Assembly: GCF_041434935.1 (NCBI RefSeq) | Contig: NZ_CP107964.1 | Location: forward strand, 806,001-870,000 | Direction: 5' to 3' | Source: Kitasatospora sp. NBC_00374 | Lineage (GTDB): Bacteria; Actinomycetota; Actinomycetes; Streptomycetales; Streptomycetaceae | Length of the DNA stretch: 64,000 bases | Shown: piece by piece, positions 55,404 through 64,000 of the stretch | Layout: every line of letters begins with the position of its first letter | Position numbering within the stretch: position 1 is the first letter of the stretch | The notes under the pieces: model-generated | Seen by the model: only the letters and a program-made list of their open reading frames with translations | What the model was told of the DNA's origin: nothing | The model's database searches: none | Program-made: the position numbers and the translations under genes

Positions 55404-56444
55404 ATGTTCCGTACCACCAGCCGTGCCGTCGCCGCGACCGGACTGCTGCTCGCCCTGGGCCTGACCACCGCCTGTTCCACCGGCAAGGAGTCCACCGCCT
55501 CCGACGCCTCGGTCGCCCCGGTCACCGGCAAGATCTCGATGACGTACCTGCAGAAGCAGGGCGACCAGGAGTACTTCATCGGCGAGGCCGAGGGCGCCAA
55601 GGCCAAGGCCGCGCAGCTGGGTGTCGACCTGAAGGTGGTCAACCTCGGCAACGACGCGAACAAGACGGTCAGCGAGGTCCAGTCGGCGATAGCCCAGAAG
55701 ACCAACGGTCTGATCATCGTGGTGCCGGACCCGGCCGTCGGTCCGCAGGTGGTGCAGACCGCCAAGGACGCGAAGGTCGCGCTGCTCACCTCGGACGACC
55801 AGATCTGCGCCACCGGCCCCGACCCGTCCACCTGCGCCAAGTCCGACCTCGTCCCCCGGATCGGCTTCTCCGGCGCCCAGATGGGTGGCGAGGTCGGCAA
55901 GCGCGCCGTCGAGGAGTACAAGAAGGCTGGCTGGAACCCCGCCGACACCCGGATCATCTCCGCCTGGAAGCAGGACGTCACGGTCTGCGGCGACCGCGTC
56001 AAGGCCGCCAAGGCGACCTTCGACGCCGCCGTCCCCGGCATCCAGAACATCGACGTCGCCACCGACAACACCCCCACCGGCGCCCAGGACAAGATCGCCG
56101 CCACCGTCACCGCCAACGCGGGCGTCAAGAACTGGATCGTCTGGGGCTGCAACGACGAGAACGTCCAGGGCGGCGTCACCGCCCTGCAGAACGCCGGCTT
56201 CAAGGCCGACAACGTCATCGGCGTCGGCCTCGGCGCCTACCTCGCCTGCAAGAACTGGAGCGGCGACAAGCCCACCGGCATGAAGGCCGCCCTGTTCATC
56301 AACGGCAAGGACGTCGGGGCGCTGGCCGTCCAGACCATGTACGACAAGCTCAAGAACAGCAAGGACATGCCCGCCGAGGCCTTCGCCCCCACCACCATGG
56401 TCGACGCCACCACCTGGAAGACCTCCGGCGTCACCTGCAGCTGA
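55404..56444 (+). CDS. Sugar-binding lipoprotein, AraF-like
   Basis: A 346-residue periplasmic-type binding protein of the monosaccharide (CUT2) class. The signal peptide ends LTTACSTG with the lipid-attached cysteine. The mature part has TYLQKQGDQEYFIGEAEGA, GLIIVVPDPAVGPQVV, KNWIVWGCNDENVQGGV and IGVGLGAYLACKNW, closest by memory to E. coli AraF, which binds L-arabinose and D-galactose. AAAGGAG precedes the ATG at 55404. With the downstream ATPase and permease it would import arabinose or galactose released from arabinogalactan. A 13-bp hairpin follows the gene. Confidence 0.88.
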   Translation: MFRTTSRAVAATGLLLALGLTTACSTGKESTASDASVAPVTGKISMTYLQKQGDQEYFIGEAEGAKAKAAQLGVDLKVVNLGNDANKTVSEVQSAIAQKTNGLIIVVPDPAVGPQVVQTAKDAKVALLTSDDQICATGPDPSTCAKSDLVPRIGFSGAQMGGEVGKRAVEEYKKAGWNPADTRIISAWKQDVTVCGDRVKAAKATFDAAVPGIQNIDVATDNTPTGAQDKIAATVTANAGVKNWIVWGCNDENVQGGVTALQNAGFKADNVIGVGLGAYLACKNWSGDKPTGMKAALFINGKDVGALAVQTMYDKLKNSKDMPAEAFAPTTMVDATTWKTSGVTCS

Positions 56445-56485
56445 CACCCCGCCGCAGCCGAGGCCCGCGACCGGCCTCCCCCCAC

Positions 56486-56523
56486 GCCGCCTTCGGCCTG
56501 ACCCCCTGCGGGCCGAAGGCGGC
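56486..56523 (+). terminator. Intra-operonic hairpin after the AraF-like gene
   Basis: GCCGCCTTCGGCC (56486-56498) pairs perfectly with GGCCGAAGGCGGC (56511-56523). It is placed between the binding-protein and ATPase genes, the usual position for a stem-loop that raises binding-protein mRNA above the rest of the operon. Confidence 0.7.
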
Positions 56524-56572
56524 CTTCCCCACCGAACACGCCCTCCCACGAAGACCCTCCGAGGTGACCAGC

Positions 56573-58185
<1,613 letters not shown>

Positions 58186-58189
<4 letters not shown>

Positions 58190-59214
58190 GCACCACGACC
58201 ACGCCCCGGCCCACCACGACGGGCAAGCCCGCCCACCGGACCGGCACGTCCGTCCTCGCCTCCGTCGGCGGGCAGAACCTCAGCCTGATCGGCGCCCTGG
58301 TCGCCGTGATGGCCCTGTTCGGGTTCCTCAACGACAACTACCTCAGCATCTCCAACATGCAGGTGATCGCCGAGGCCGCCACCATCACCGGCCTGCTCGC
58401 GATCGTCCAGACCGTCGTCATCATCTGCGGCGGCCTGGACATCTCGGTCGGCTCCCAGGCCGGCGTCGCCTCGGTGGTCAGCGCGATGGCCTTCACCTCC
58501 GCCGGGTCCAACCCCTTCGCCGGCATGGCCGCCGCCGTCGGCGTCGGCGTCCTGATCGGCATCCTCAACGGCGTCGTCATCGTCTACGGGCGCGTCAACC
58601 CCACCATCGCCACGCTCGCCGGCCTCGCCGCCTACAAGGGCCTCGCCCAGCTCATCTCCGACGGCCGCGCCCAGGGCTACGTCCTCAACGACGACGTCTT
58701 CGTCTTCCTCGGCCGCGGCAAGATAGCCGGCCTGCCCGTGATGGTCTGGATCCTCATCGTCGTCGCCCTCGCCGTCCACCTCCTGCTCAAGTACACCGAC
58801 ATCGGCCGCAACATCTACGCCATCGGCGGCAACGACACCGCCGCCCGCCTCGCCGGCATCAACATCAACAAGTACCTGGTCTCCGTCTACGCCCTCATCG
58901 GTGTCGTCGCCGCCGTCGCCGGCATCCTCCTCACCGCCCGCACCGGCTCCGGCCAGCCCACCTCCGGCAGCGAGGGCCTCGAACTCAAGGCCATCACCGC
59001 CGCCGCCCTCGGCGGCTGCGCCCTCAAGGGCGGCAAGGGCGGCATCGGCGGCACCCTGCTCGCCGTCGCCCTGCTCGGCTGCCTGGAGAACGGCCTCACC
59101 GTCCAGGGCATCAACGCCTTCTGGCAGAACGTCGCCCAGGGCGCCCTGCTCGTCGTGGCCGTCGTCATCCAGCAGCGCCGCAGCGGCGAACGCGCCGTCG
59201 GCCTCCCCAGCTGA
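58186..59214 (+). CDS. Sugar ABC transporter permease (AraH/RbsC type)
   Basis: A 342-residue BPD_transp_2 permease with eight to ten helices. Typical phrases are TVVIICGGLDISVGSQAG, GRVNPTIATLAGLAAYKGLA, YAIGGNDTAARLAGIN and ITAAALGGCALKGGKGGIGG. It starts inside the ATPase stop codon (ATGA). It forms the membrane channel of the importer, and no kinase or isomerase for arabinose is beside it. It is the last gene of the three-gene operon. Confidence 0.93.
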
Positions 59215-59567
59215 CCCCGTGACCTTCCGTCCCTCGCGGCGCCATCCGACGGTCGTCCCGCTGCTGTGGCGACCCGGTTCCGGCCGGGGGACGGAACGGC
59301 GGTAGGCCGCTGAGGGTCGGCCGGACCGCCACCGGGCCGCCGGTGCCGCTGCTCGCACAGCACGGCACCGGTGGCCTCTCCCGTTCGTGAGTCCCGTCAC
59401 CGGCTCGGGGGCGGCCGAGAACACCCACGGGCTCGGCACCGGCACGACCTGGTGCACGCCGGGGGCGACCGAGCGGACGAGGCGTGCACAGGCGCCGGTG
59501 GCACGGCTGAACCGCCCCAGGCCGCCCCGGGCCGCCGGGGGCGGGCCGTGCTCCGGGCCGGGGCGGG
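59215..59567. other. Intergenic region after the AraFGH-like operon
   Basis: A 353-bp convergent gap. It holds one stem-loop (59340-59371) that is a likely terminator; otherwise I see nothing in it. Confidence 0.6.
59340..59371. terminator. Stem-loop terminator after the AraH-like gene
   Basis: CCGGTGCCG (59340-59348) pairs with CGGCACCGG (59363-59371), followed by TGGCCTCTCCCG. Confidence 0.55.
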
Positions 59568-60461
59568 TCAGTCCTGGTCGTCGTCCTGGCCGAGGGGCAG
59601 GGCGATGTCGGTGACCTGGAGACCGACGGGGAAGGACCCCAGCTTCAGGGCGGCGCCGGTGAGCAGGTCGACGCGGTAGAAGCGCCGGGCACCGTCCACC
59701 TGGAGGCTGGCGTAGGCGGTGTTGCTGTGGTGGATGGGGCTGTAGTAGACGTCGAATCCCGCGCCCGAGTCGGCGGTGACGCCGAGGGAACCGGTCGGGG
59801 CCAGGAAACCGGCGTTGGCGGGCGACTGCAGGGACACCCGGTCCAGGTCGGTGTCCAGGTCGAAGAGCGTGGTTCCGGTGGCCGCGTCGAGGTCGTTGTT
59901 GGTGTAGGCGGCGCCGCTGACACCGGTGGCCGTGGTCCCGGTGGTGGCCGGCGGGACGGCGGGATTGGTCAGGGTGCCGTCGGCGACGGTGGTGTCGGCG
60001 GCCGGCGCGCCGTTAGGGTCGTCGAGGTTGTGGCGCAGGTTCTGGCCGGTGTCGGAGATGACGCGCAGCCGGTTGGCGGCCGGGTTGAAGTCGACGCCGA
60101 ACCGGGTGCCCTGCAGGGCTACGGTCAGCTGGGAGACCTTGGTCGCGGCGGCGGTGTCGATGTCCAGGGTGTAGACGCCGCCCCGGTCGCCGACCCCGTA
60201 GAGCTCCCCGTTCTGGACCCGGAAGTCGATGCCGACCAGCCTGGTGTCGCCGGCCAGGCCGGAGACCCGGCCCAGGGACCAGGCCGACTCGACTTCCCCG
60301 GTGCGGAACGCCACCAGCCGCTGGTCGTCCGTCAGGCCGATGACCGCCAACCCGTGGCGGTCGAACCGGCCGTGACCGTCGGCGACCGACGGGCCGGCCA
60401 CACCCAGCAGCCCGGCTCCGACGGCCAGCACGATCGCACCGGTCAGTACAGCTCTACGCAT
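59568..60461 (-). CDS. Secreted DUF4394 protein
   Basis: A 297-residue exported protein. The signal peptide is MRRAVLTGAIVLAVGAGLLG..., ending AGPSVADG. The DUF4394 domain has GLTDDQRLVAFRTGEVESAW, DTRLVGIDFRVQNGELYGVG, FGVDFNPAANRLRVISDTGQ and AYTNNDLDAATGTTLFDLD, a beta-propeller-like repeat of unknown function. GGGAGAG precedes the ATG at 60461. The C-terminal tail is acidic (GQDDDQD). It is probably a cell-surface or secreted protein of unknown role. Confidence 0.88.
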   Translation of the reverse strand: MRRAVLTGAIVLAVGAGLLGVAGPSVADGHGRFDRHGLAVIGLTDDQRLVAFRTGEVESAWSLGRVSGLAGDTRLVGIDFRVQNGELYGVGDRGGVYTLDIDTAAATKVSQLTVALQGTRFGVDFNPAANRLRVISDTGQNLRHNLDDPNGAPAADTTVADGTLTNPAVPPATTGTTATGVSGAAYTNNDLDAATGTTLFDLDTDLDRVSLQSPANAGFLAPTGSLGVTADSGAGFDVYYSPIHHSNTAYASLQVDGARRFYRVDLLTGAALKLGSFPVGLQVTDIALPLGQDDDQD

Positions 60462-60891
60462 GGTCTCTCCCAAGGGTTCGTCAGCGAGGCGGACATCGCG
60501 CCGCATTGAACCGATGTAGCACTGTTCGGCCGACATCCCCGTGACGGTGCCTGTATGACTTCCATGTCGGTTGCGGCTGCCACCCCGCCGTGAGAACCAC
60601 CGTGCGGCCGAGTCCGGCCTGTGCGCGGGGACGGCCTGCGCGCGGGGCGGGAGAAGCGGGACCGTCGCAGGCCGGACGACGGGAAGACAGACGCGTGACG
60701 ACCGGCCCCGGCAGTCGTCGGTGCGAGCGGCCGGGACGTCTGCACGGCCGGGTACGGCGTCCGGCCCGTTGCCGGCCCGCGGCTGCGGCGGCGGCTGCGA
60801 AAACGGGTGGCGGAGGTTTGAGAGAGTAGGGGGCTGGAGCCGGGCCCGCCGCAGGGGTCGCCCGGCGACGACACACGGGAGAACACGCGCC
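60462..60891. other. Divergent region between DUF4394 and pentapeptide-repeat genes
   Basis: A 430-bp gap with no supported gene. The first 100 bp are less GC-rich and likely hold the DUF4394 promoter. I see no clear repeats or operators. Confidence 0.5.
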
Positions 60892-61731
60892 TTGTCCGAG
60901 AACCACCGGCCCGCGCAGTCCGCCCCCGACGGGGGCCTCGCGCTGCTGCGGTCCGACTGCGGGAACTGCTTCGGGCTCTGCTGCGTGGCGCTGACCTTCA
61001 CCCGTTCGTCGGACTTCGCGATCGACAAGGACGCCGGACAGCCCTGCCCCAACCTGCAGCAGGACTTCCGCTGCGGTATCCACACCAAGCTCCGGACCAG
61101 CGGTTTCGCGGGGTGCACCGGGTACGACTGCTTCGGTGCGGGCCAGCGGGTGTCTCAGGTGACGTTCGGCGGCCGCGACTGGCGGCAGGATCCGGCCGGC
61201 GCGCAGCGGATGTTCCGGGTGCTGCCCGTGATGCGGCAGCTGCACGAGCTGCTCTGGTACCTGACCCAGGCGCTCGACCTCCCGGCGGCCCGCCCGGTCC
61301 GTGCCGAGCTGGCACGCGCGCTGGAGGAGACCGAGAAGCTCGCCGGGCAGGATCCGGACGCGCTGCTGGACCTGGACGTGGCCGCCCAGCGGGGGCGGGT
61401 CAACGTGCTGCTGCTGCGTACCAGCGAGCTCGTCCGGGCCGGGTTCCCGCAGCGCAAGAAGGACCGCCGGGGGGCCGATCTGGTCGGTGCCCGGCTCAAG
61501 GGCGCGGACCTGCGCGGCGCCAACCTGCGGGGGGCGTACCTGATCGGGGCCGATCTGCGCGGCGCCGACCTGCGCACGGCCGACCTGATCGGTGCCGATC
61601 TGCGGGACACGGACCTGCGGGGCGCGGATCTCACCGGGAGCATCTTCCTGACCCAGTCGCAGCTGAACACCGCGCGCGGGGACGCGGCCACGCGGCTCCC
61701 GGCCGGGCTCGACCGCCCGTCGCACTGGTAG
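60892..61731 (+). CDS. Pentapeptide-repeat protein with cysteine-rich N terminus
   Basis: A 279-residue cytosolic protein. The TTG at 60892 is used; GGGAG lies 11 bases upstream. The first 90 residues are Cys-rich (CGNCFGLCCVAL, CPNLQQDFRCGIH, GCTGYDCFGAG), suggesting a metal site. A helical middle follows (VRAELARALEETEKLAG). From about 197 to 255 there are pentapeptide repeats of the ADLRG type, including GADLRGANLRGAYLIGADLR, which fold as a right-handed beta-helix mimicking DNA in gyrase-protecting proteins. This combined layout is frequent in streptomycetes, but its role is unknown. Confidence 0.87.
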   Translation: MSENHRPAQSAPDGGLALLRSDCGNCFGLCCVALTFTRSSDFAIDKDAGQPCPNLQQDFRCGIHTKLRTSGFAGCTGYDCFGAGQRVSQVTFGGRDWRQDPAGAQRMFRVLPVMRQLHELLWYLTQALDLPAARPVRAELARALEETEKLAGQDPDALLDLDVAAQRGRVNVLLLRTSELVRAGFPQRKKDRRGADLVGARLKGADLRGANLRGAYLIGADLRGADLRTADLIGADLRDTDLRGADLTGSIFLTQSQLNTARGDAATRLPAGLDRPSHW

Positions 61732-61764
61732 GGCGCGGCCGAGGTCCCAGGCGGCATCGATCTT

Positions 61765-61780
61765 TGACCGCGCGCGGTCA
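61765..61780. repeat. Perfect 16-bp palindrome at the end of the hydrolase gene
   Basis: TGACCGCGCGCGGTCA reads the same on both strands and includes the stop codon of the minus-strand gene. It may act as a compact terminator between convergent genes. Confidence 0.5.
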
Positions 61781-62605
61781 GAGCAGGTGCTGCTCGGCCT
61801 CGACGCGGGCGATCGCGGCGCGGGCGGCCGCGACGAAGCTCCAGAACAGCGGGAGCGTGCTCTCCGCCCGGCGGGCCGGGGTGTTGCGGCCCGCCGCGAA
61901 CATCTCGGCGCGCAGGTCGGCGGTGACCTCCAGCTGGGCGCCCGTGCCGAGCAGGGTGCGGTTGCAGATGTTGTCCGGCGCGATGCCCGCGATGCCCTCC
62001 TGACCGGTGGCGGACACCGCGCAGATCCCGGCGGCGGTGAACTCCTCGACCAGGTACTGCCGGAAGGCCGGGTTGAGGCCGCCCACCAGCACTGCCCGGG
62101 CGCCGGGTTCCATTCCCGCCCGGGCCGCCGAACAGCCGTGCACCGCGACCACGTTGAGGCTGCCCGCGGCGAGCGATCGGGCCATCGTGTCGTCGCAGTG
62201 CGTGGCGGTGACGTGCAGGGCGGCGTTTCCGGTGGCGCGCAGGCCTTCGAACAGCCAGAAGTCGTGGACCGGCCCGGCGGCGGGATGGGGTGCGAGTCCG
62301 GCAGGGTGGTAGCCGGCGATCGCCAGGCAGAGCTCGGAGGTGCCCTCCTCGATGCCGCCGCCGTGGGGCGCGATGACCGTGGTCCGGACGAAGGGCGCCC
62401 GGCCGGCCGGGTCCTGGTCGTCGATCGGGTGCCGTCGGCAGCGCCGGCCGTAGTCCACCCCCTCGACCAGGGCGGGGTCGGAGTACAGCGCGGTGTTGGA
62501 GGGGTAGGTGTCGGTGGCGGGAAGGGCGGGCGCGGCGGTCCCGGGGGCGGCGGCTACGGGCGCCGCGGCGAGACCGGTGATCGGTTCACGACGGTTCAGG
62601 GCCAT
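61778..62605 (-). CDS. Poly-gamma-glutamate hydrolase family protein
   Basis: A 275-residue exported enzyme of the zinc-dependent poly-gamma-glutamate hydrolase (phage PghP-like) family. The N terminus (ITGLAAAPVAAAPGTAAPAL) looks like a weak signal peptide. Visible motifs are VIAPHGGGIEEGTSEL with the metal-binding His and Glu, NVVAVHGCSAA and the late RAEMFAA. These enzymes cut gamma-glutamyl bonds in capsule polymers. The ATG at 62605 has no strong ribosome site. No capsule genes are adjacent. Confidence 0.85.
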   Translation of the reverse strand: MALNRREPITGLAAAPVAAAPGTAAPALPATDTYPSNTALYSDPALVEGVDYGRRCRRHPIDDQDPAGRAPFVRTTVIAPHGGGIEEGTSELCLAIAGYHPAGLAPHPAAGPVHDFWLFEGLRATGNAALHVTATHCDDTMARSLAAGSLNVVAVHGCSAARAGMEPGARAVLVGGLNPAFRQYLVEEFTAAGICAVSATGQEGIAGIAPDNICNRTLLGTGAQLEVTADLRAEMFAAGRNTPARRAESTLPLFWSFVAAARAAIARVEAEQHLL

Positions 62606-62702
62606 GGCAGTCGAGCATGTCAGCGGTCGGCCGCCCGGGAAAGGCGGCGCACCGCCCCGCCGGGGGTGACGACCGGACGGCGCCCGGGGCGGCGGCCCGC
62701 GG

Positions 62703-63911
62703 TCAGACCGTCCGGCGGGCGGGGAAGGCGTGGCGCCGGGCCAGGGTGACGACGGTGAGCGCCGCCGTCACCAGGGGAAGGGCCGTCCAGGGCAGCGCTC
62801 CGGCGCCGGCGGCGTCCAGGGCGATACCGCCGGTCAGTGATCCCGCGGCGATGCCGAGGTTGTAGACGGTGGCCTGCAGGGAGGTGGCCACGTCCGCGTG
62901 GCGCGGCCCGGAGAGATCGACCAGGGCGGTCTGCAGCAGGGTGGGCGCCGCTCCGAAGGCGGCGCCCCACAGCGCGACGGCGGTCATGGTGACGGCGGGC
63001 ACCCGGCCGAGCAGGCCGAGGGCGAGCATCGCGCCCGCGATCAGGGCCAGCGCGGCCAGCAGGACCAGCCGGGGACGGCGGTCCACGAACGCGCCGCCGA
63101 GCCAGACGCCGACGACCGTGGCGAGGCCGAAGACGAGCAGCAGGGGCCCGGCGCCGCCCTGTCCGCTGTGTGCGGCGAACGGCACCAGGTAGGTGTACAA
63201 CGCCTGGTGGCCCAGGAGCAGGAACAGGGTGACGGCGAGCGTCGCGGGGATACCGGGGATCGCCGCGATGCGGCACAGCGGGGCGCGCTCGCCGGCGCGC
63301 TCGCCGGGGAAGTCGGGGACGTACGCCAGGCTCCACGGCACGAGGGCGAGGGCGAGGCCGGCGAGCAGGGCGAAGACGGTGCGCCAGCCGACGGCCGTGG
63401 CGAGGGCCGTCCCGGCCGGGATGCCGAGGGCGAGGGCGACGGTGATGCCCGCGAGCACCACGGCGATGGCCCGGCCGCGGCGCTCGGGCGGGGCCAGCCG
63501 GGCGGCGTAGCCGGCCAGCATCGCCCACAGGGTGCCGCCCATGGCTCCGGCGAGCAGGCGGGCCGTGAGGGTCAGGGGGTAGGAGGTGCTGAGGGCGGTG
63601 ACGGTGTTGGCGAGGGCGAAGCCGAGGAGCGCGCCGGTCAGCACCCGGCGGCGGCGGACGCCGCGCAGGGCGGCGGTGAGCGGGATGGCGGCGAGGAAGG
63701 AGGCGGCGGCGTAGGCGGTCACCAGGTAGCCGACGCGGGCCTCGGGGACGTGCAGTCCGGTGCTCATCCGCGGCAGCAGACCGGCCGGGAGCAGTTCGGT
63801 CATGACCGCGCCGAAGGCGGCGGCGAAGAGCGCGAACAGGGCTCGCAGGGGGAGCCGTGCGGGCGCGCCGAGCCGCGGTGTCGGCCGGTCCGTGGTGGGT
63901 GCGGTGGGCAT
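62703..63911 (-). CDS. MFS exporter (DHA1 type)
   Basis: A 402-residue major facilitator with 12 helices, closest in pattern to the chloramphenicol/arabinose-efflux group (AraJ/CmlR). Helix 1 reads LFALFAAAFGAVMTELLPAGLL; the loop after helix 2 has LRGVRRRRVLTGALLGF and helix 4 TARLLAGAMGGTLWAMLAG. The divergent upstream region holds a MerR-like dyad and the start of another gene, so the exporter is probably induced by the drug sensed by that regulator. The substrate is not known. Confidence 0.87.
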   Translation of the reverse strand: MPTAPTTDRPTPRLGAPARLPLRALFALFAAAFGAVMTELLPAGLLPRMSTGLHVPEARVGYLVTAYAAASFLAAIPLTAALRGVRRRRVLTGALLGFALANTVTALSTSYPLTLTARLLAGAMGGTLWAMLAGYAARLAPPERRGRAIAVVLAGITVALALGIPAGTALATAVGWRTVFALLAGLALALVPWSLAYVPDFPGERAGERAPLCRIAAIPGIPATLAVTLFLLLGHQALYTYLVPFAAHSGQGGAGPLLLVFGLATVVGVWLGGAFVDRRPRLVLLAALALIAGAMLALGLLGRVPAVTMTAVALWGAAFGAAPTLLQTALVDLSGPRHADVATSLQATVYNLGIAAGSLTGGIALDAAGAGALPWTALPLVTAALTVVTLARRHAFPARRTV

Positions 63912-63926
63912 AGGCTCATGGTGGAA

Positions 63927-63946
63927 CCCTCACATCGGTGTGAAGG
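63927..63946. promoter_or_regulatory. MerR-type operator candidate
   Basis: CCCTCACA (63927-63934) and TGTGAAGG (63939-63946) are near-perfect inverted arms (seven of eight pairs) around a 4-base centre, between the divergent exporter and the gene at the right edge. This is the shape and place of MerR-family sites that regulate drug exporters. Confidence 0.5.
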
Positions 63947-63990
63947 CAAGCGTGGGCCGAGGCGCCGTCGTAGCGCCTTCGAGGAGTGTC

Positions 63991-64000
63991 ATGAGGATCG
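63991..64000 (+). CDS. Start of a divergent gene, possibly a MerR-family regulator (cut by window edge)
   Basis: GAGGAG lies five bases before an ATG at 63991, whose first codons read Met-Arg-Ile before the window ends. MerR proteins often start MRIGELA, and the dyad upstream supports that identity, but only ten bases are visible, so this is an inference. Confidence 0.4.

Overview
The window is very GC-rich (about 73 percent by eye), gene-dense DNA with strong third-position G/C bias, many ATGA start/stop overlaps, GTG and TTG starts and GC-only stem-loop terminators. The gene families (DUF5709, DUF4360, class F sortase with a secreted substrate, MT0933-like antitoxin, CseABC-like signalling, PS-10 peptidase) point to a chromosome of a streptomycete or close relative (Streptomyces/Kitasatospora). 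I saw no rRNA, tRNA, CRISPR array, insertion sequence or prophage.

Layout. 1-14,640: mostly housekeeping and stress genes: a Ser/Thr kinase cut by the left edge, an SDR/MarR divergent pair, AlkB-like dioxygenase, YdcF-like membrane protein, cold-shock protein, an NhaA antiporter fused to a thioredoxin-like domain, an amino-acid permease, PS-10 peptidase, an MFS exporter, and a two-gene operon behind an iron box. 14,668-19,386: a four-gene lipid/glycerol locus (lipid kinase, AGPS-like flavoenzyme, TetR, GlpD) whose gene content resembles Mycobacterium tuberculosis Rv2249c-Rv2252. 20,448-25,009: the most striking locus, a translationally coupled two-gene RNA repair operon: an RNA ligase fused to a polynucleotide kinase, then a 936-residue protein with an MJ1316 RNA-end domain, an EEP phosphoesterase, a 2H phosphoesterase and a poly(A)-polymerase-like nucleotidyltransferase. 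25,067-41,180: cell-envelope and miscellaneous genes (NlpC/P60 hydrolase with a near-perfect internal duplication, LD-carboxypeptidase, aminotransferase, subtilase, sortase plus substrate, lipoprotein/response regulator/histidine kinase operon, an orphan glycosyltransferase).

41,378-59,371: a carbohydrate locus that reads as an arabinogalactan or galactan utilisation system. A secreted GH30 galactanase-like enzyme would release galacto-oligosaccharides, an ABC importer would take them up, a cytoplasmic GH35 beta-galactosidase would split them, and galactokinase would phosphorylate galactose. An AraFGH-like monosaccharide importer lies at the right end. Two LacI paralogues with matching recognition helices are present, and five related 16-bp sites of the form ATGTTNRCG precede the GH30 gene, both lacI genes, the importer/beta-galactosidase operon and a broken lectin-domain gene. 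A different motif (GTTTGANNATGTTGA) is shared by the galactokinase and AraFGH upstream regions, suggesting a second regulator not encoded in the window.

59,568-64,000: a DUF4394 secreted protein, a pentapeptide-repeat protein, a poly-gamma-glutamate hydrolase-like protein, an MFS exporter and the first codons of a divergent gene that looks like a MerR-type regulator.

A recurrent feature is a TANNNT hexamer seven or eight bases before a start codon that has no Shine-Dalgarno sequence, suggesting that several genes here are expressed as leaderless mRNAs. All functions are assigned from sequence patterns read by eye; no similarity search was run.
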